From assembly GCA_040954445.1 (NCBI GenBank), contig CP144361.1, positions 1,054,001 through 1,118,000 of the forward strand: a stretch of 64,000 bases of DNA, given 5' to 3'. Of this stretch, positions 23,440 to 32,338 are shown in pieces. The notes beneath the pieces are model-generated. The model was not told where the DNA came from. It was given only the letters and a program-made list of their open reading frames with translations, and did no database searches. How positions within the stretch are numbered: the first letter of the stretch is position 1; each line of letters starts with the position of its first letter. This stretch comes from Burkholderia sp. GTDB taxonomy: Bacteria > Pseudomonadota > Gammaproteobacteria > Burkholderiales > Burkholderiaceae. The position numbers and the translations under genes are program-made.

Positions 23440-24393
23440 TTAGGCGATACGAACGGATTGCGGACGAGCGAGGTCCGCCATACGGTTGATGACGCCGACG
23501 CGAATGGAGACCTCGGTCGCCTGCGAGTCGATGTGACGCGCCCAGAGACAGTTGCCGGTGAGGGTCTTGAACAGATACATCGCATTCTCGGCAAGCGATC
23601 GCCGGTGGTAGCCACTGTCTTGCTTCCATTCTCGACGACCATCACGGGCAATTGCATCAACCGCGCCATTACGCCACGCCGCACCGGGCATATCCGCTGG
23701 CCAATGAACGGCACCCTCGCGTGGCGGAATCGAAGGAATAGCACTGCGTGCAGCAATGGCCGCATGGCATGGCTTGGTGTCGTAGGCACGATCACCGCCC
23801 ATGACATCGATTTGTTCTTCGCGTAGAATCTGGTCGAGCAACTTGGCCAGAGCGTCACCGTCAGCCACATTCTGATTCATCATTAGCGCGGCATGCACTT
23901 GACCCGTATTCGCGTTGAGCGCGAGATGGACTTTACGCCACGTGCGCCGCTTCGAGTAGCTGTGCTGGCGCACCTTCCATTCACCTTCTCCATAGACCTT
24001 CAGACCGGTGCTGTCGACAACCAGATGGATCGGTTCATTGTCACGAAGGATCGGCAGTTCGACATCAAGCGTTTTCGCCCGGCGACAGAGCGTGGTGTAA
24101 TTCGGCGCCGGCAAGCTCGGGAAGGCCAGATCGCGCAGACTTTGGGTGAAACCTTGCAGGGCGCGCAACGTCAGTCGATAGACGGTTTTCACAAGTAATG
24201 CCTGAATCAGCGTATCGCCGTATAGACACGGGCGACCACGTGTGGGTATGGCATCGGGTATTCTGACAAGGACGGCTTCATTTATCCATATTGTTACGTT
24301 CCCCCGGTTGATCAGGCCTTCATTATAGGCCGCCCATTTCCTGACACGGTAGCGTGCCTTCGGCTCACCTTTCTTGTATATGTCCTTGCGCAT
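23440..24393 (-). CDS. IS-A transposase, 317 residues, open frame
   Basis: Same protein as the intact copy at 12101 but one Gly is missing (LIQALLVKTVY). A few substitutions are visible, among them MRKDIYKK, WINEAVLV and GGDRAYDT. The GDR change is one residue beyond the second catalytic Asp (about residue 201), so activity is uncertain. The first Asp (VVDSTGLKVYG) and the YREK motif region remain. Confidence 0.9.
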   Translation of the reverse strand: MRKDIYKKGEPKARYRVRKWAAYNEGLINRGNVTIWINEAVLVRIPDAIPTRGRPCLYGDTLIQALLVKTVYRLTLRALQGFTQSLRDLAFPSLPAPNYTTLCRRAKTLDVELPILRDNEPIHLVVDSTGLKVYGEGEWKVRQHSYSKRRTWRKVHLALNANTGQVHAALMMNQNVADGDALAKLLDQILREEQIDVMGGDRAYDTKPCHAAIAARSAIPSIPPREGAVHWPADMPGAAWRNGAVDAIARDGRREWKQDSGYHRRSLAENAMYLFKTLTGNCLWARHIDSQATEVSIRVGVINRMADLARPQSVRIA

Positions 24394-24421
24394 TTTCTTG
24401 GCAAAAATTAGGCAGTTACTC

Positions 24422-24559
24422 GGCGTTGTTGCATAAATCGAGCGTGAGGATGAAATGGAACGGATTGCAGACCTCGCTCGTCCGCAATGTGTTCGTATCG
24501 CCTGAAATTATGCCCGTCGATGCCATTGCGTCCTCGCGCTCGATTTATGCAACAACGCC
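24422..24559 (+). mobile_element. MITE-1, 138-bp form at an IS-A left end
   Basis: Complete terminal repeats and no PAL-2 insert. It is the reverse-orientation equivalent of the copy at 17184. No duplication of its own separates it from the IS-A portion. Confidence 0.85.
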
Positions 24560-25412
24560 TCTTGGACGTAAAAAAACGGGGGGCCAAGATGGAAGTTTTA
24601 ATTATGGACGATGAGCGGTGTAAACCGATTGAACTTTTTCTGCCTGTTGTAAGCTTCTCGCAAAGAGCAACCCCCGAGGGGGGGCCGCGTGTACCGGATC
24701 GAGTGGCGTTCAACAGCATTCTGTTTGTGCTCAGGACAAGCATCCGTTCGAACGACTTGCCAACCCGACTGGGCTTCGGTTCGAGGGCAACTTACTGGGA
24801 CCGACTCGACGACTAGCAGCAGGCTGGCGTGTTGGATCGGGTGCACGGATTGCTGCTCGACAAGCTGCGCGCAGCCGTCCAGCTTGGACCTCTCATATGC
24901 AGAGGTCGATTCATCGTCAGTATGCGCTGTCGAGGCAGACGAAAAACTGGCCAAAACCCCACGGATCACGCGTGCCCAGATTTCAAGCATCATATCTTTG
25001 TAGACGCAAACGGCATTCCCTTCACCTCGATCCTCACTGGCGAGATCGCTAACGATTTCACACAACTGCTGCCGCTCGTCGCCTTGATTCCGCCAATTTT
25101 GGGCGTGCGAGACCGACCGCTCCCAAAGCTCGGTATCGTCTATGCCGATCGTAGCTACCACTCCAAACGACATCAGCGTGCATTGTGCGAAGGTAGCATC
25201 AGGCCCGTGATCGCAAAGAGACGCACTAAGCACAGCAGCAGACTCGGCACGTATAATTGGATCGTCGAGCGCACTCACTCTTGGCTCCACAATTTCCATT
25301 GTCTACGCCTTGGCTTCAATCGTCGCGCTGACATTCACGAAGCGTTCCTGAAACTTGGCTACTCGCTCGTCTACTGGAACATCTTCATGTGTGCTGAGCA
25401 GCATTTTAAGAC

Positions 25413-25530
25413 TATTGATTCGCAATTCGTGATCTTGCAATTAGAAATTTGTCCCTAATTTGATGGGCATAGGAAAACGAGACACGAGGGACGATTTTTC
25501 AATTTCAAGATCTCGAATTGAGAATCAATA
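25413..25530. repeat. PAL-2 palindrome, 118-bp form
   Basis: TATTGATTCGCAATTCGTG at one end and CTCGAATTGAGAATCAATA at the other, with arms that contain AAACGAGACACGAGGGACG. It splits the right terminal repeat of IS-B copy B at a TA. Confidence 0.8.
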
Positions 25531-25560
25531 GCCTCTTAGCTTTCAATCCCTTTGAGGGGA

Positions 25561-25640
25561 TGCCACGTCCCTTGGGATGCTCACTTTTGCATTTGAATTT
25601 TGAGGTTTGATACCCTGCTCCTTGGGGCGAGAAACTTCAT
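25561..25640 (-). repeat. HP-3 repeat, copy B
   Basis: CGTCCCTTGGGATG, spacer with CACTTTTGCATTTGAATTTT, then a degenerate second hairpin around CTCCTTGGGGCGAG. Confidence 0.65.
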
Positions 25641-25954
25641 GAAGCCCTCAGTCTGAGCATGCTATCAAACTCCAATGAGTGTAAGCGATACTTGCAAGCG
25701 ATTCAAGATATTGGAGGTGACTGTAACGGATCTAGTCTGCGCAGACACGCTTTTTCGGTCAGGCCGCGATCGTCAAGAGGCTGTCCTGATAGGCTTCAAA
25801 AGAGAGCGCAAGTACGGGGCTTACAGGCGGTGCTGATGGAACAGTGGCATGTGCAGGTTGCCTATCGGATGGTAGGTGGTGGATGGTTGTTGGGTGGTGG
25901 TCGATGTAGATTACGGACAAGGCCGAGCAGCCTCAAACCTCATGTATAACACCT
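25641..25954. other. gene-free stretch
   Basis: No recognisable coding sequence or RNA. A G-rich patch at 25868-25912 (repeated TGGTGG/GGTTGTTGGG) stands out but has no runs of three G that recur cleanly. It is probably old coding DNA eroded between mobile elements. Confidence 0.3.
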
Positions 25955-26060
25955 TTATTAGCCTGCAATTTATTATCTTCAAATTTGAAGATTTGTCCCC
26001 CATATTATGGACATAGAAAAACAAGACATAAGGGATACTTTTTTAAAATTTAAAATAGCG
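25955..26060. repeat. PAL-2 palindrome, diverged long form
   Basis: TTATTAGCCTGCAATTTATT to AATTTAAAATAG with recognisable TTGAAGATTTGTCCCCCAT and ACAAGACATAAGGGA arms. It is diverged and its right tip is lost at the IS-A junction. Confidence 0.5.
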
Positions 26061-26066
26061 TATTTC

Positions 26067-27059
26067 GACATTGTTGCATAAATCGAGCGTGAGGACGTAA
26101 TGGCGACGGGCATAATTTCAGGCGATACGAACGGATTGCGGACGAGTGAGGTCCGCCATGCGGTTGATGACGCCGACGCGAACGGCAACCTCGGTCGCCT
26201 GCGCGTCGATGTGACGCGCCCAGAGACAGTTTCCAGCGAGCGTCTTGAACCGATATATCGCATTCTCGGCAAGCGATCGCCGGTGGTAGCCACTGTCTTG
26301 CTTCCATTCTCGACGACCGTCACGGGCAATTGCATCAACCGCGCCATTACGTCACGCCGAACCGGGAATATCTGCTGGCCAATGAGCGGCACCTCGCGTG
26401 GCGGAATCGAAGGAACAGCACTGCGTGCAACAATGGCCGCATGGCATGGCTTGGTGTCGTAGGCACCGTCACCGACGATGACATCGATTTGTTCTTCGCG
26501 TGGAATCCTGGTCGAGCAACTTGGCCAGAGCGTCACCACCAGCCACATTCTGATGCGTCATTAGCGAGGCATGCACTTGACCAGTACTCGTGTTGAGCGC
26601 GATATGGACTTTACGCCACGTGCGCCGCTTCGAGTAGCCGGCTTCGAGTAGCCGTGCTGGCGCACCTTCCATTCACCTTCGATAAACCTTCAGACCGGTG
26701 CTGTCGACCACCAGATGGATCGGTTTGTTGTCGTGAAGGATTGGCAGTTCGACATCAAGCGTTTTTGCCCGGCGACAGAGCGTGGTGTAATTCGGCACCG
26801 GCAAGCTCGGGAAGGCTAGATCGCGCAGACTTTTGGAAACCTTACCAGGGTGCGCAACGTTAGTCGATAGACGGTCTTCACGCCAAGTAATGCCTGAATC
26901 AGCGTATTGCCGTATAGACACCGGCGACCACGTGTAGGTATGGCGTCGGGTATTCTCGCAAGGATGGCTTCATCTATCCATATCGTCACGGTTCCCCCGG
27001 TTGATCAAGCCTTCATTATAGGCCGCCCAATTTTTGACACGGTAGCGCGCCTTCGGCTC
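26067..27059 (-). mobile_element. IS-A lacking its left end, joined to MITE-1
   Basis: A degenerate right end (GACATTGTTGCATAAATC). The transposase fragments 26548-25979, 26672-26469 and 26921-26673 are out of frame with one another. The element stops at CTTCGGCTC and a MITE-1 begins immediately. This junction differs from the one at 24421. Confidence 0.8.
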
Positions 27060-27221
27060 GGCGTTGTTGCATAAATCGAGCGTGAGGACGCAATGGAACG
27101 GATTGCGGACCTCGCTCGTCCGCAATCCGTTCATATCGCCTGAAATTATTGATCCGAAATTCGTGATCAATATGCCCGTCGATGCCATTGCGTCCTCGCG
27201 CTCGATTTATGCAACAACGCC
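27060..27221 (+). mobile_element. MITE-1, 162-bp form
   Basis: Both terminal repeats, with the PAL-2 26-mer present in the right arm (ATTATTGATCCGAAATTCG). It replaces the left end of the adjoining IS-A. Confidence 0.88.
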
Positions 27222-27262
27222 TTTCATGCACAAACCAATTCGTTATACAGCTTGAGTCAAGT

Positions 27263-27390
27263 TCTCGTATTTCTGATCAACAAATTAGAAAATCGTCGCT
27301 CATGAAAATCGTCGCTCATCTGAGGGGCATGGGAAAACGGGATATGAGGGGCGATTTTCCAATTTCAAGATTACGAATTGCAAATTAATG
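27263..27390. repeat. PAL-2 palindrome, long form, in the bfr leader
   Basis: The right arm is clear (GGGGCGATTTTCCAATTTCA then AGATTACGAATTGCAAATTA). The left arm is diverged and contains a small tandem duplication (AAAATCGTCGCTCAT twice). It ends about 20 bp before the bfr start codon. Confidence 0.65.
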
Positions 27391-27410
27391 TCAAAAAGGA
27401 AGGCACGTCC

Positions 27411-27887
27411 ATGCAAGGCGAAAAAAAAGTCATTGAGTTTCTCAACGCTCAGTTGAAGAATGAACTGACCGCGATTAACCAGTATTTCCTGCATGCGCGC
27501 ATGCATCATCACTGGGGTCTCGAGCAACTCGGAAAGCACGAATACGATGAGTCGATCGGCGAAATGAAGCACGCTGACCGGCTGATCGAACGAATCTTCA
27601 TACTCGACGGCCTGCCTAACCTGCAGGACCTGCACAAGCTGCTGGTCGGCGAGGAAACCGAAGAGATTCTGAAGGGTGACCTGAAACTAGAGTACATCTC
27701 CCAGGGAACTTGTAAGGATGCGATCGCCTACTGCGAATCGGTGCGCGACTACGTCTCGCGAGAGCTGTTCCAGAAGATCCTCGACGACACTGAGGAGCAC
27801 ATCGACTGGCTTGAGACCCAGATCGACCTGATCGGCAAGGTTGGCATCCAGAACTACCAGCAGTCGATGATGGGCTCGCCGAGCTGA
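27411..27887 (+). CDS. bfr: bacterioferritin Bfr
   Basis: A 158-residue haem-containing iron store that forms 24-mers. Ferroxidase ligands Glu18 (KNELT), Glu51 and His54 (EMKHAD), Glu94 and His130 are in place, and Met52 is the haem ligand. The last motif reads DTEEH, so the residue matching E. coli Glu127 appears to be Thr, with Glu128/129 next to it; an alignment is needed to say whether this is normal for the lineage. I chose the ATG at 27411 (MQGEKKVIEF) because AAGGAAGG precedes it and the length is then standard. The upstream region is a PAL-2 hairpin, so the original promoter is not evident. Confidence 0.96.
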   Translation: MQGEKKVIEFLNAQLKNELTAINQYFLHARMHHHWGLEQLGKHEYDESIGEMKHADRLIERIFILDGLPNLQDLHKLLVGEETEEILKGDLKLEYISQGTCKDAIAYCESVRDYVSRELFQKILDDTEEHIDWLETQIDLIGKVGIQNYQQSMMGSPS

Positions 27888-27904
27888 GAACGGCGTCGTA
27901 TTAA

Positions 27905-29151
27905 TATTAATCCACAATCCGTGATCTTGAAATTTGAAAATCCTCCCAATATCTTGTTTTTTCTATGCGCGTGGCGTTGTTGCATAAATCGAACGTGAGG
28001 ACGCCATGGCATCGGACGGGCATAATTCAGGCGATACGAACGGATTGCGGACGAGCGAGGTCCGCCATGCGCTTGATGACGCCGACGCGAACGGCGACCT
28101 CGGTCGCCTGCGCGGCGATGTGACGCGCCCAGAGACAGTGGCCGGTGAGGGTCTTGAACCGATACATCGCATTCTCGGCAAGCGATCACCGGTGGTAGCC
28201 ACTGTGTTGCTTCCATTCTCGACGACCGTCACGGGCAATTGCATCAACCGCGCCATTACGCCACGCCGCACCGGGCATATCCGCTGGCCAATGAGCGGCA
28301 CCCTCGCGTGGCGGAATCGAAGGAATAGCACTGCGTGCAGCAATGGCCGCATGGCATGGCTTGGTGTCGTAGGCACCGTCACCGCCGATGACATCGATTT
28401 GTTCTTCGCGTGGAATCTGGTCGAGCAACTTGGCCAGAGCGTCACCGTCAGCCACATTCTGATTCGTCATTAGCGCGGCATGCACTTGACCTGTATTCGC
28501 GTTGAGCGCGAGATGGACTTTACGCCACGTGCGCCGCTTCGAGTAGCCGTGCTGGCGCACCTTCCATTCACCTTCTCCATAGACCTTCAGACCGGTGCTG
28601 TCGACAACCAGATGGATCGGTTCATTGTCACGAAGGATCGGCAGTTCGACATCAAGCGTTTTTGCCCGGCGACAGAGCGTGGTGTAATTCGGCACTGGCA
28701 AGCTCGGGAAGGCAAAATCGCGCAGACTTTGGGTGAAACCTTGCAGGGCGCGCAAGGTCAGTCGATAGACGGTCTTCACGCCAAGTAATGCCTGAATCAG
28801 CGTATCGCCGTATAGACACGGGCGACCACGTGTGGGTATGGCATCGGGTATTCTGGCAAGGACGGCTTCATCTATCTATATTGTTACGTTCCCCCGGTTG
28901 ATCAGGCCTTCATTATAGGCAGCCCAATTCCTGACACGGTAGCGTGCCTTCGGCTCACCTTTCTTGTGTATGTCCTTGCGCATTTTCTTGGCAAAAATTA
29001 GGCAGTTACTCTGGAATCTGACTTGAGGAGGCTGGCCCCGCGACCGTTGCGCGTAAACGTCAACGGATCTCGCTCGATTTATGCAACAACGCCATGCGCG
29101 TTACATGAGGAATAAATTTCTAATTTCAAGATAACTAATTTCGGATGAATA
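27905..29151. repeat. PAL-2 palindrome, 118-bp form split by IS-A
   Basis: 27905-27972 and 29102-29151 together make one 118-bp PAL-2 once IS-A (27973-29093) and its duplicated ATGCGCGT are removed. The arms are TATTAATCCACAATCCGTG and TAACTAATTTCGGATGAATA. Confidence 0.8.
27973..29093 (-). mobile_element. IS-A copy with two nonsense mutations
   Basis: A full-length 1,121-bp element. It is flanked by ATGCGCGT (27965-27972 and 29094-29101; the ninth base differs). The transposase is otherwise collinear but has a TGG-to-TAG stop in the VTIWIDEA region. A CGA-to-TGA stop in YHRRS removes the last catalytic residue; the largest open piece is 28779-28186. Confidence 0.9.
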
Positions 29152-29156
29152 GAGTG

Positions 29157-29717
29157 GCATGCACTTGACCCGTATTCGGGTTGAGCGCGAATACGGGTCA
29201 AGTGCATGCCGCGCTAATGACGAATCAGAATGTGGCTGACGGTGACGCTCTGGCCAAGTTGCTCGACCAGCTTCCACGCAAAGAACAAATCGATGTCATC
29301 GGCGGTGACGGTGCCTACGACACCAAGCCATGCCATTCGGTCATTGCTGCACGCAGTGCTATTCCTTCGATGCCGCCACGCGAGGGTGCTGTTCATTGGC
29401 CAACGGATATGCCCGGTACGGTGTGGCGTAATGCCGCGGTTGATGCAATTGCCCGTGACGGTCGTCGAGAATGGAAGCAAGACAGTGGCTACCACCGGCG
29501 ATCGCTTGCCGAGAATGCGATATATCGGTTCAAGACCTTCACCCACCGGCAACTGTCTCTGGGCGCGTCACATCGACGCGCAGGCGACCGAGGTCTCCAT
29601 TCGCGTCGGCGTCATCAACCGTATGGTGGACTTCGCTCGTCCGCAATCCGTTCGTATCGCCTGAAATTATCCCGTCGATGCTATTGCATCCTCACGCTCG
29701 ATTTATGCAACAACGCC
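29157..29717 (+). mobile_element. half IS-A with fold-back junction
   Basis: It begins with an inverted repeat, GCATGCACTTGACCCGTATT then its complement within 60 bp. It continues as the C-terminal half of the transposase (29181-29732, with an insertion near 29545 shifting frame) to a normal right end. The fold-back suggests an inverted duplication of IS-A at this point. Confidence 0.8.
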
Positions 29718-29736
29718 GTTCCTCTGTACTAATTCC

Positions 29737-29934
29737 CGCGCACGCTCTGGCGCATCCGGTGTGACCGGCGACACGCACCAGGCGCTGATCCTGGAGATCA
29801 CACGCGCATTGATCGATGGTGACCAGGAGGCCGTACTGCACACGCTCGCGAACGAGCTCAAAGCTGCCCTGCCGGGCCTAGTGCCCGAAGACCGGAGCAA
29901 GGCGCAGCGCGTTTATCGCCTGCGCGCGGCCTGA
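29737..29934 (+). pseudogene. C-terminal remnant of an unrecognised gene before ung
   Basis: About 65 codons read ...SGASGVTGDTHQALILEI...LPGLVPEDRSKAQRVYRLRAA and stop at 29932-29934. The codon use looks genuine. The start is cut off by the IS-A right end at 29717. I do not recognise the family. It may have shared an operon with ung. Confidence 0.4.
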
Positions 29935-30011
29935 GCCATGGGGAACCGTTCCACCTCCTCCTCCCCAAGTCGGGAGCTGTCTCGCAAGCGTCATTGTTCA
30001 ACGAACCCACC

Positions 30012-30794
30012 ATGTCCACGCCCGGCAACACCGAAACCGCTGCGATCGCAGCAGATCTCAGCGGCGGCGCGGCACCAGCGGCGCTGCCGCTCGCAGCCCA
30101 GTTCGAGGCGCTCCCCACCGCATGGTGCGAGTTGCTCTCGCCTTTCTTGTCTAGAGACACTTATGCTCCGCTATGCCGCTTCGTCGACGCCGAACGCATG
30201 GCCGGCAAGACGATCTACCCGAGCGACGTATTCCGCGCGCTACGCCTGACTTTGCCCGACGAGGTCCGCGTCGTGATCCTAGGCCAGGACCCCTATCACG
30301 GCGACGATCGTGGCACGCCGCAGGCTCATGGACTGGCCTTCTCGGTACCACCAGCGGTGCACCCGCCGCCTTCGCTGCGCAATATCTTCAAGGAAATCAC
30401 CGCGAACTTCGGGTACGACACGCCGAAGCACGGCTGCCTCGACTCTTGGGCACGCCAGGGCGTGCTATTGCTCAATACCGTGCTGACGGTCGAGCAAGGC
30501 GCGGCGGCAAGCCACGCGCAATGTGGCTGGGAGCCATGCACCGATACGATAATCCGCGAACTGGCGCGCCGCCATCGCGGGCTAGTGTTCATGCTGTGGG
30601 GTGCCTACGCGCAGGCCAAACACACGCTGTTCGATACTAGCGTGCATTGCGTGCTCAAATCTTCGCATCCTTCACCACTGTCCGCGCATCGGGGGTTTTT
30701 CGGCAACCGGCATTTCGCGCTGGCCAATAACTATCTGGCCGAGCATGGCAAGGTGCCGATCGACTGGCGGCTGCCGGTCGTCACGCTGGCCTGA
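30012..30794 (+). CDS. ung: uracil-DNA glycosylase (family 1)
   Basis: Removes uracil from DNA as the first step of base excision repair. The water-activating loop GQDPYHG carries the catalytic Asp. The middle AFSVPP and LLLNTVLTV segments and the DNA-intercalating loop HPSPLSAHRGFFG are all intact. The frame also opens at ATG 29994 (MFNEPT), giving 266 residues; I prefer the second ATG (MSTPGN), giving 260. The first ~30 residues are a variable Ala-rich tail. It stands alone between mobile elements. Confidence 0.96.
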   Translation: MSTPGNTETAAIAADLSGGAAPAALPLAAQFEALPTAWCELLSPFLSRDTYAPLCRFVDAERMAGKTIYPSDVFRALRLTLPDEVRVVILGQDPYHGDDRGTPQAHGLAFSVPPAVHPPPSLRNIFKEITANFGYDTPKHGCLDSWARQGVLLLNTVLTVEQGAAASHAQCGWEPCTDTIIRELARRHRGLVFMLWGAYAQAKHTLFDTSVHCVLKSSHPSPLSAHRGFFGNRHFALANNYLAEHGKVPIDWRLPVVTLA

Positions 30795-30837
30795 CGCCAG
30801 GCCCCAATGGCCCGGATCCACTCGACGCCAACGAAAC

Positions 30838-30873
30838 ACGCCCGACCGGTCCATGCCGATCGGGCTGGGCAGT
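30838..30873 (+). terminator. possible terminator after ung
   Basis: GCCCGACCGG and CCGATCGGGC can pair around a CATG-containing loop, about 45 bp after the stop. The following sequence is TGGGCAGTTTC, only a weak T-tract. An IS30-like scrap (TTTCAAGAGTGGAGTGCAAC) begins at the end. Confidence 0.4.
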
Positions 30874-30892
30874 TTCAAGAGTGGAGTGCAAC

Positions 30893-31059
30893 GGCGTTGT
30901 TGCATAAATCGCGAGTGAGGACGCAGTGACATCGACGGGCATAATTTCCGGCGATACGAATGGATTGCGGACCTCGCTCGTCCGCAATCCGTTCGTATCG
31001 CCTGAATTATGCCCGTCCGATGCCATGGCGTCCTCACGTTCGATTTATGCAACAACGCC
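30893..31059. mobile_element. MITE-1, 167-bp nearly symmetric form
   Basis: Both arms are complete inverted copies of about 80 bp of the IS-A right end, meeting at GCGGACCTCGCTCGTCCGC. No arm deletion and no PAL-2. This may resemble the ancestral structure of the family, or an independent origin. Confidence 0.82.
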
Positions 31060-31384
31060 TCATCTATATTGTTACGTTCCCCCGGTTGATCAGGCCTTCA
31101 TTATAGGCCGCCCAATTCCTGACACGGTAGCGTGCCTTCGGCTCACCTTTCTTGTGTATGTCCTTGCGCATTTTCTTGGCAAAAATTAGGCAGTTACTCT
31201 GGAATCTGACTTGATAGGAGGCTGGCCCCGCGACCGTTGCGCGTAAACGTCAACGGATCTCGCTCGATTTATGCAACAACCCCTCTGGGATCAACCGCAT
31301 GGGGGCGGGACCTCTCTCGTCCACAACCCGTTCGTATCGCCTGGAATTATGTCCGTCGATGCCATTGCGTCCTCACGTTCGATG
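31060..31384. mobile_element. IS-A left-end and right-end remnants
   Basis: 31060-31285 is the IS-A left ~225 bp in minus orientation, ending TTTATGCAACAAC-CCC. 31290-31384 is a right-end scrap in plus orientation (GTTCGTATCGCCTGGAATTA, then GCGTCCTCACGTTCGAT), which ends 3 bp before the DUF1439 stop. Confidence 0.75.
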
Positions 31385-31387
31385 CTA

Positions 31388-31975
31388 TTACTTCTCGACG
31401 ATTTCGACACGTATGCCCTTTTTAAGGACCGTGATTGTACCTGGCACGTAGTGCACCCCAGCGAATTGCAATTGTTCCTGCTTAAAGATGTAGATCGGAT
31501 AGTTGGTTAGCACCTGCGTGGCGAGCAGCTCGGTGGCTTGCCCGATCTGCGGCGCATAGGCCTGCGCGTCCCCTGGCAGGTTCACGTTGTCCACGGCTGG
31601 CGCCCGGAGCACCACCGACAGGCTGGCCGGATCGTAAGCCAGTTGCGTAGATACCGTAAATGTCCCGTTCACCGGCGCGCGCAGGAACGGGCTGGAGAAA
31701 CGCGCGTCGAGCTGTACGGCAATACGGTTCTGCTCGGGCAGCAACCCTACCACCGGGTTCTCGAGCGCCACGTCGAATACCTGCGAGACGGTACGCTGGT
31801 AAGGGAACTTGCGCGCCACCGCCCGTTGTACTTCGTTCTTCGAGAACGTGTAGTGGTTCGGGATGAAAGGAAAGGTCGGCGTCGCGCCGTAGGCGGCCAG
31901 CGATACCGACACGGCCATGGCCGCAAACGCGGCAGCCATGAAACGACGACGATCATTCGCACGGGATAGGGTCAT
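31388..31975 (-). CDS. DUF1439 (YceB-like) exported protein
   Basis: A 195-residue secreted protein of the DUF1439 family, related to E. coli YceB. The N-terminus RANDRRRFMAAAFAAMAVSV is a signal peptide with a twin-Arg-rich n-region, followed by SLAAYGATP. There is no lipobox Cys, so it looks periplasmic rather than a lipoprotein. Conserved parts include FSKNEVQRAV, PVNGTFTVSTQLAYD and a C-terminal ITVLKKGIRVEIVEK. The function is unknown; related folds bind lipids or hydrophobic ligands. I chose the ATG at 31975 because AGGAG lies 8 bp upstream; the longer frame to 31993 lacks this. Confidence 0.85.
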   Translation of the reverse strand: MTLSRANDRRRFMAAAFAAMAVSVSLAAYGATPTFPFIPNHYTFSKNEVQRAVARKFPYQRTVSQVFDVALENPVVGLLPEQNRIAVQLDARFSSPFLRAPVNGTFTVSTQLAYDPASLSVVLRAPAVDNVNLPGDAQAYAPQIGQATELLATQVLTNYPIYIFKQEQLQFAGVHYVPGTITVLKKGIRVEIVEK

Positions 31976-32260
31976 GCCAGATCTCCTGCACATGAGGCGG
32001 GCGCGTCGCGGTCTCGAGGCGGATCAGCCAATCCGGTACCTCGCCGCGCGAAGCACCGGACATCGCGGCCTGCGGGTACAACTCGGCGCAGCACGCGGGA
32101 CGCTCGGGCCGACCGAAGATCGCGAAGCGCAGATCTTCCCCGAGTTAGAGAAAGGAGACGGTCGACCGGCTTGCTGTCGAGCATGCAGGGATATCGGACT
32201 CGAAATCGAGAGCGCAACGTAGCAAGCGCGACATCCCTCCGGCACGCATGAGCGACATCC
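31976..32260 (-). pseudogene. YkgJ-family cysteine-cluster protein, frameshifted
   Basis: In one frame CRACYVALSISSPIS resembles the CGACCxAPSISSPI start of YkgJ (Zn/Fe-S cluster) proteins. In another frame LRFAIFGRPERPACCAEL and EVPDWLIRLETAT resemble its second half. The two parts are in different frames and several Cys are missing, so this is a decayed gene directly upstream of the DUF1439 gene. 32261-32338 holds no gene. Confidence 0.65.
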
Positions 32261-32338
32261 GGACCCTGCTTGACTGCTAGGTTCACGTCGAAAACCCGCA
32301 CTGATTCAAACAGGCAGCAAAGGCTGACCCCTAAGGAC

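Larger units (their letters stand above)
23386..24559 (-). mobile_element. IS-A whose left end is replaced by MITE-1, with perfect target duplication
   Basis: The right end at 23386 is normal. At the other side the IS-A sequence stops at 24421 inside its left leader (TTAGGCAGTTACTC) and a MITE-1 (24422-24559) supplies the terminal repeat. TCTTGGACG flanks the whole unit (23377-23385 and 24560-24568). Both termini are therefore right-end type. Confidence 0.88.
23314..25535 (+). mobile_element. IS-B copy B, carrying IS-A/MITE-1 and PAL-2 insertions
   Basis: Left end AGAGGCCAGTTCAAAT (23313 on) and a right end split by a PAL-2 (TTTTAAGAC, then TAGCCTCT after it). An IS-A composite (23386-24559) sits in the left part with a perfect 9-bp duplication. 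The transposase reads in two overlapping frames, 24487-24816 and 24829-25458. They contain ILFVLRTSIRSNDLPTRLG, DFTQLLPLVALIPP, KLGIVYADRSYHS, YNWIVERTHSWLHNF and RADIHEAFLKLG. An in-frame stop and a frameshift at about 24810-24900 make it inactive. This is an IS5-family enzyme distinct from IS-A. Confidence 0.8.

Noticed and set aside
25860..25915. G-quadruplex candidate in a GGT/TGG-rich patch
   Set aside because: The G runs are mostly two long and irregular; nothing ties it to a gene.
31917..32222. Plus-strand 101-codon frame opposite the DUF1439 start
   Set aside because: It is antisense to the ykgJ pseudogene and the DUF1439 signal peptide.
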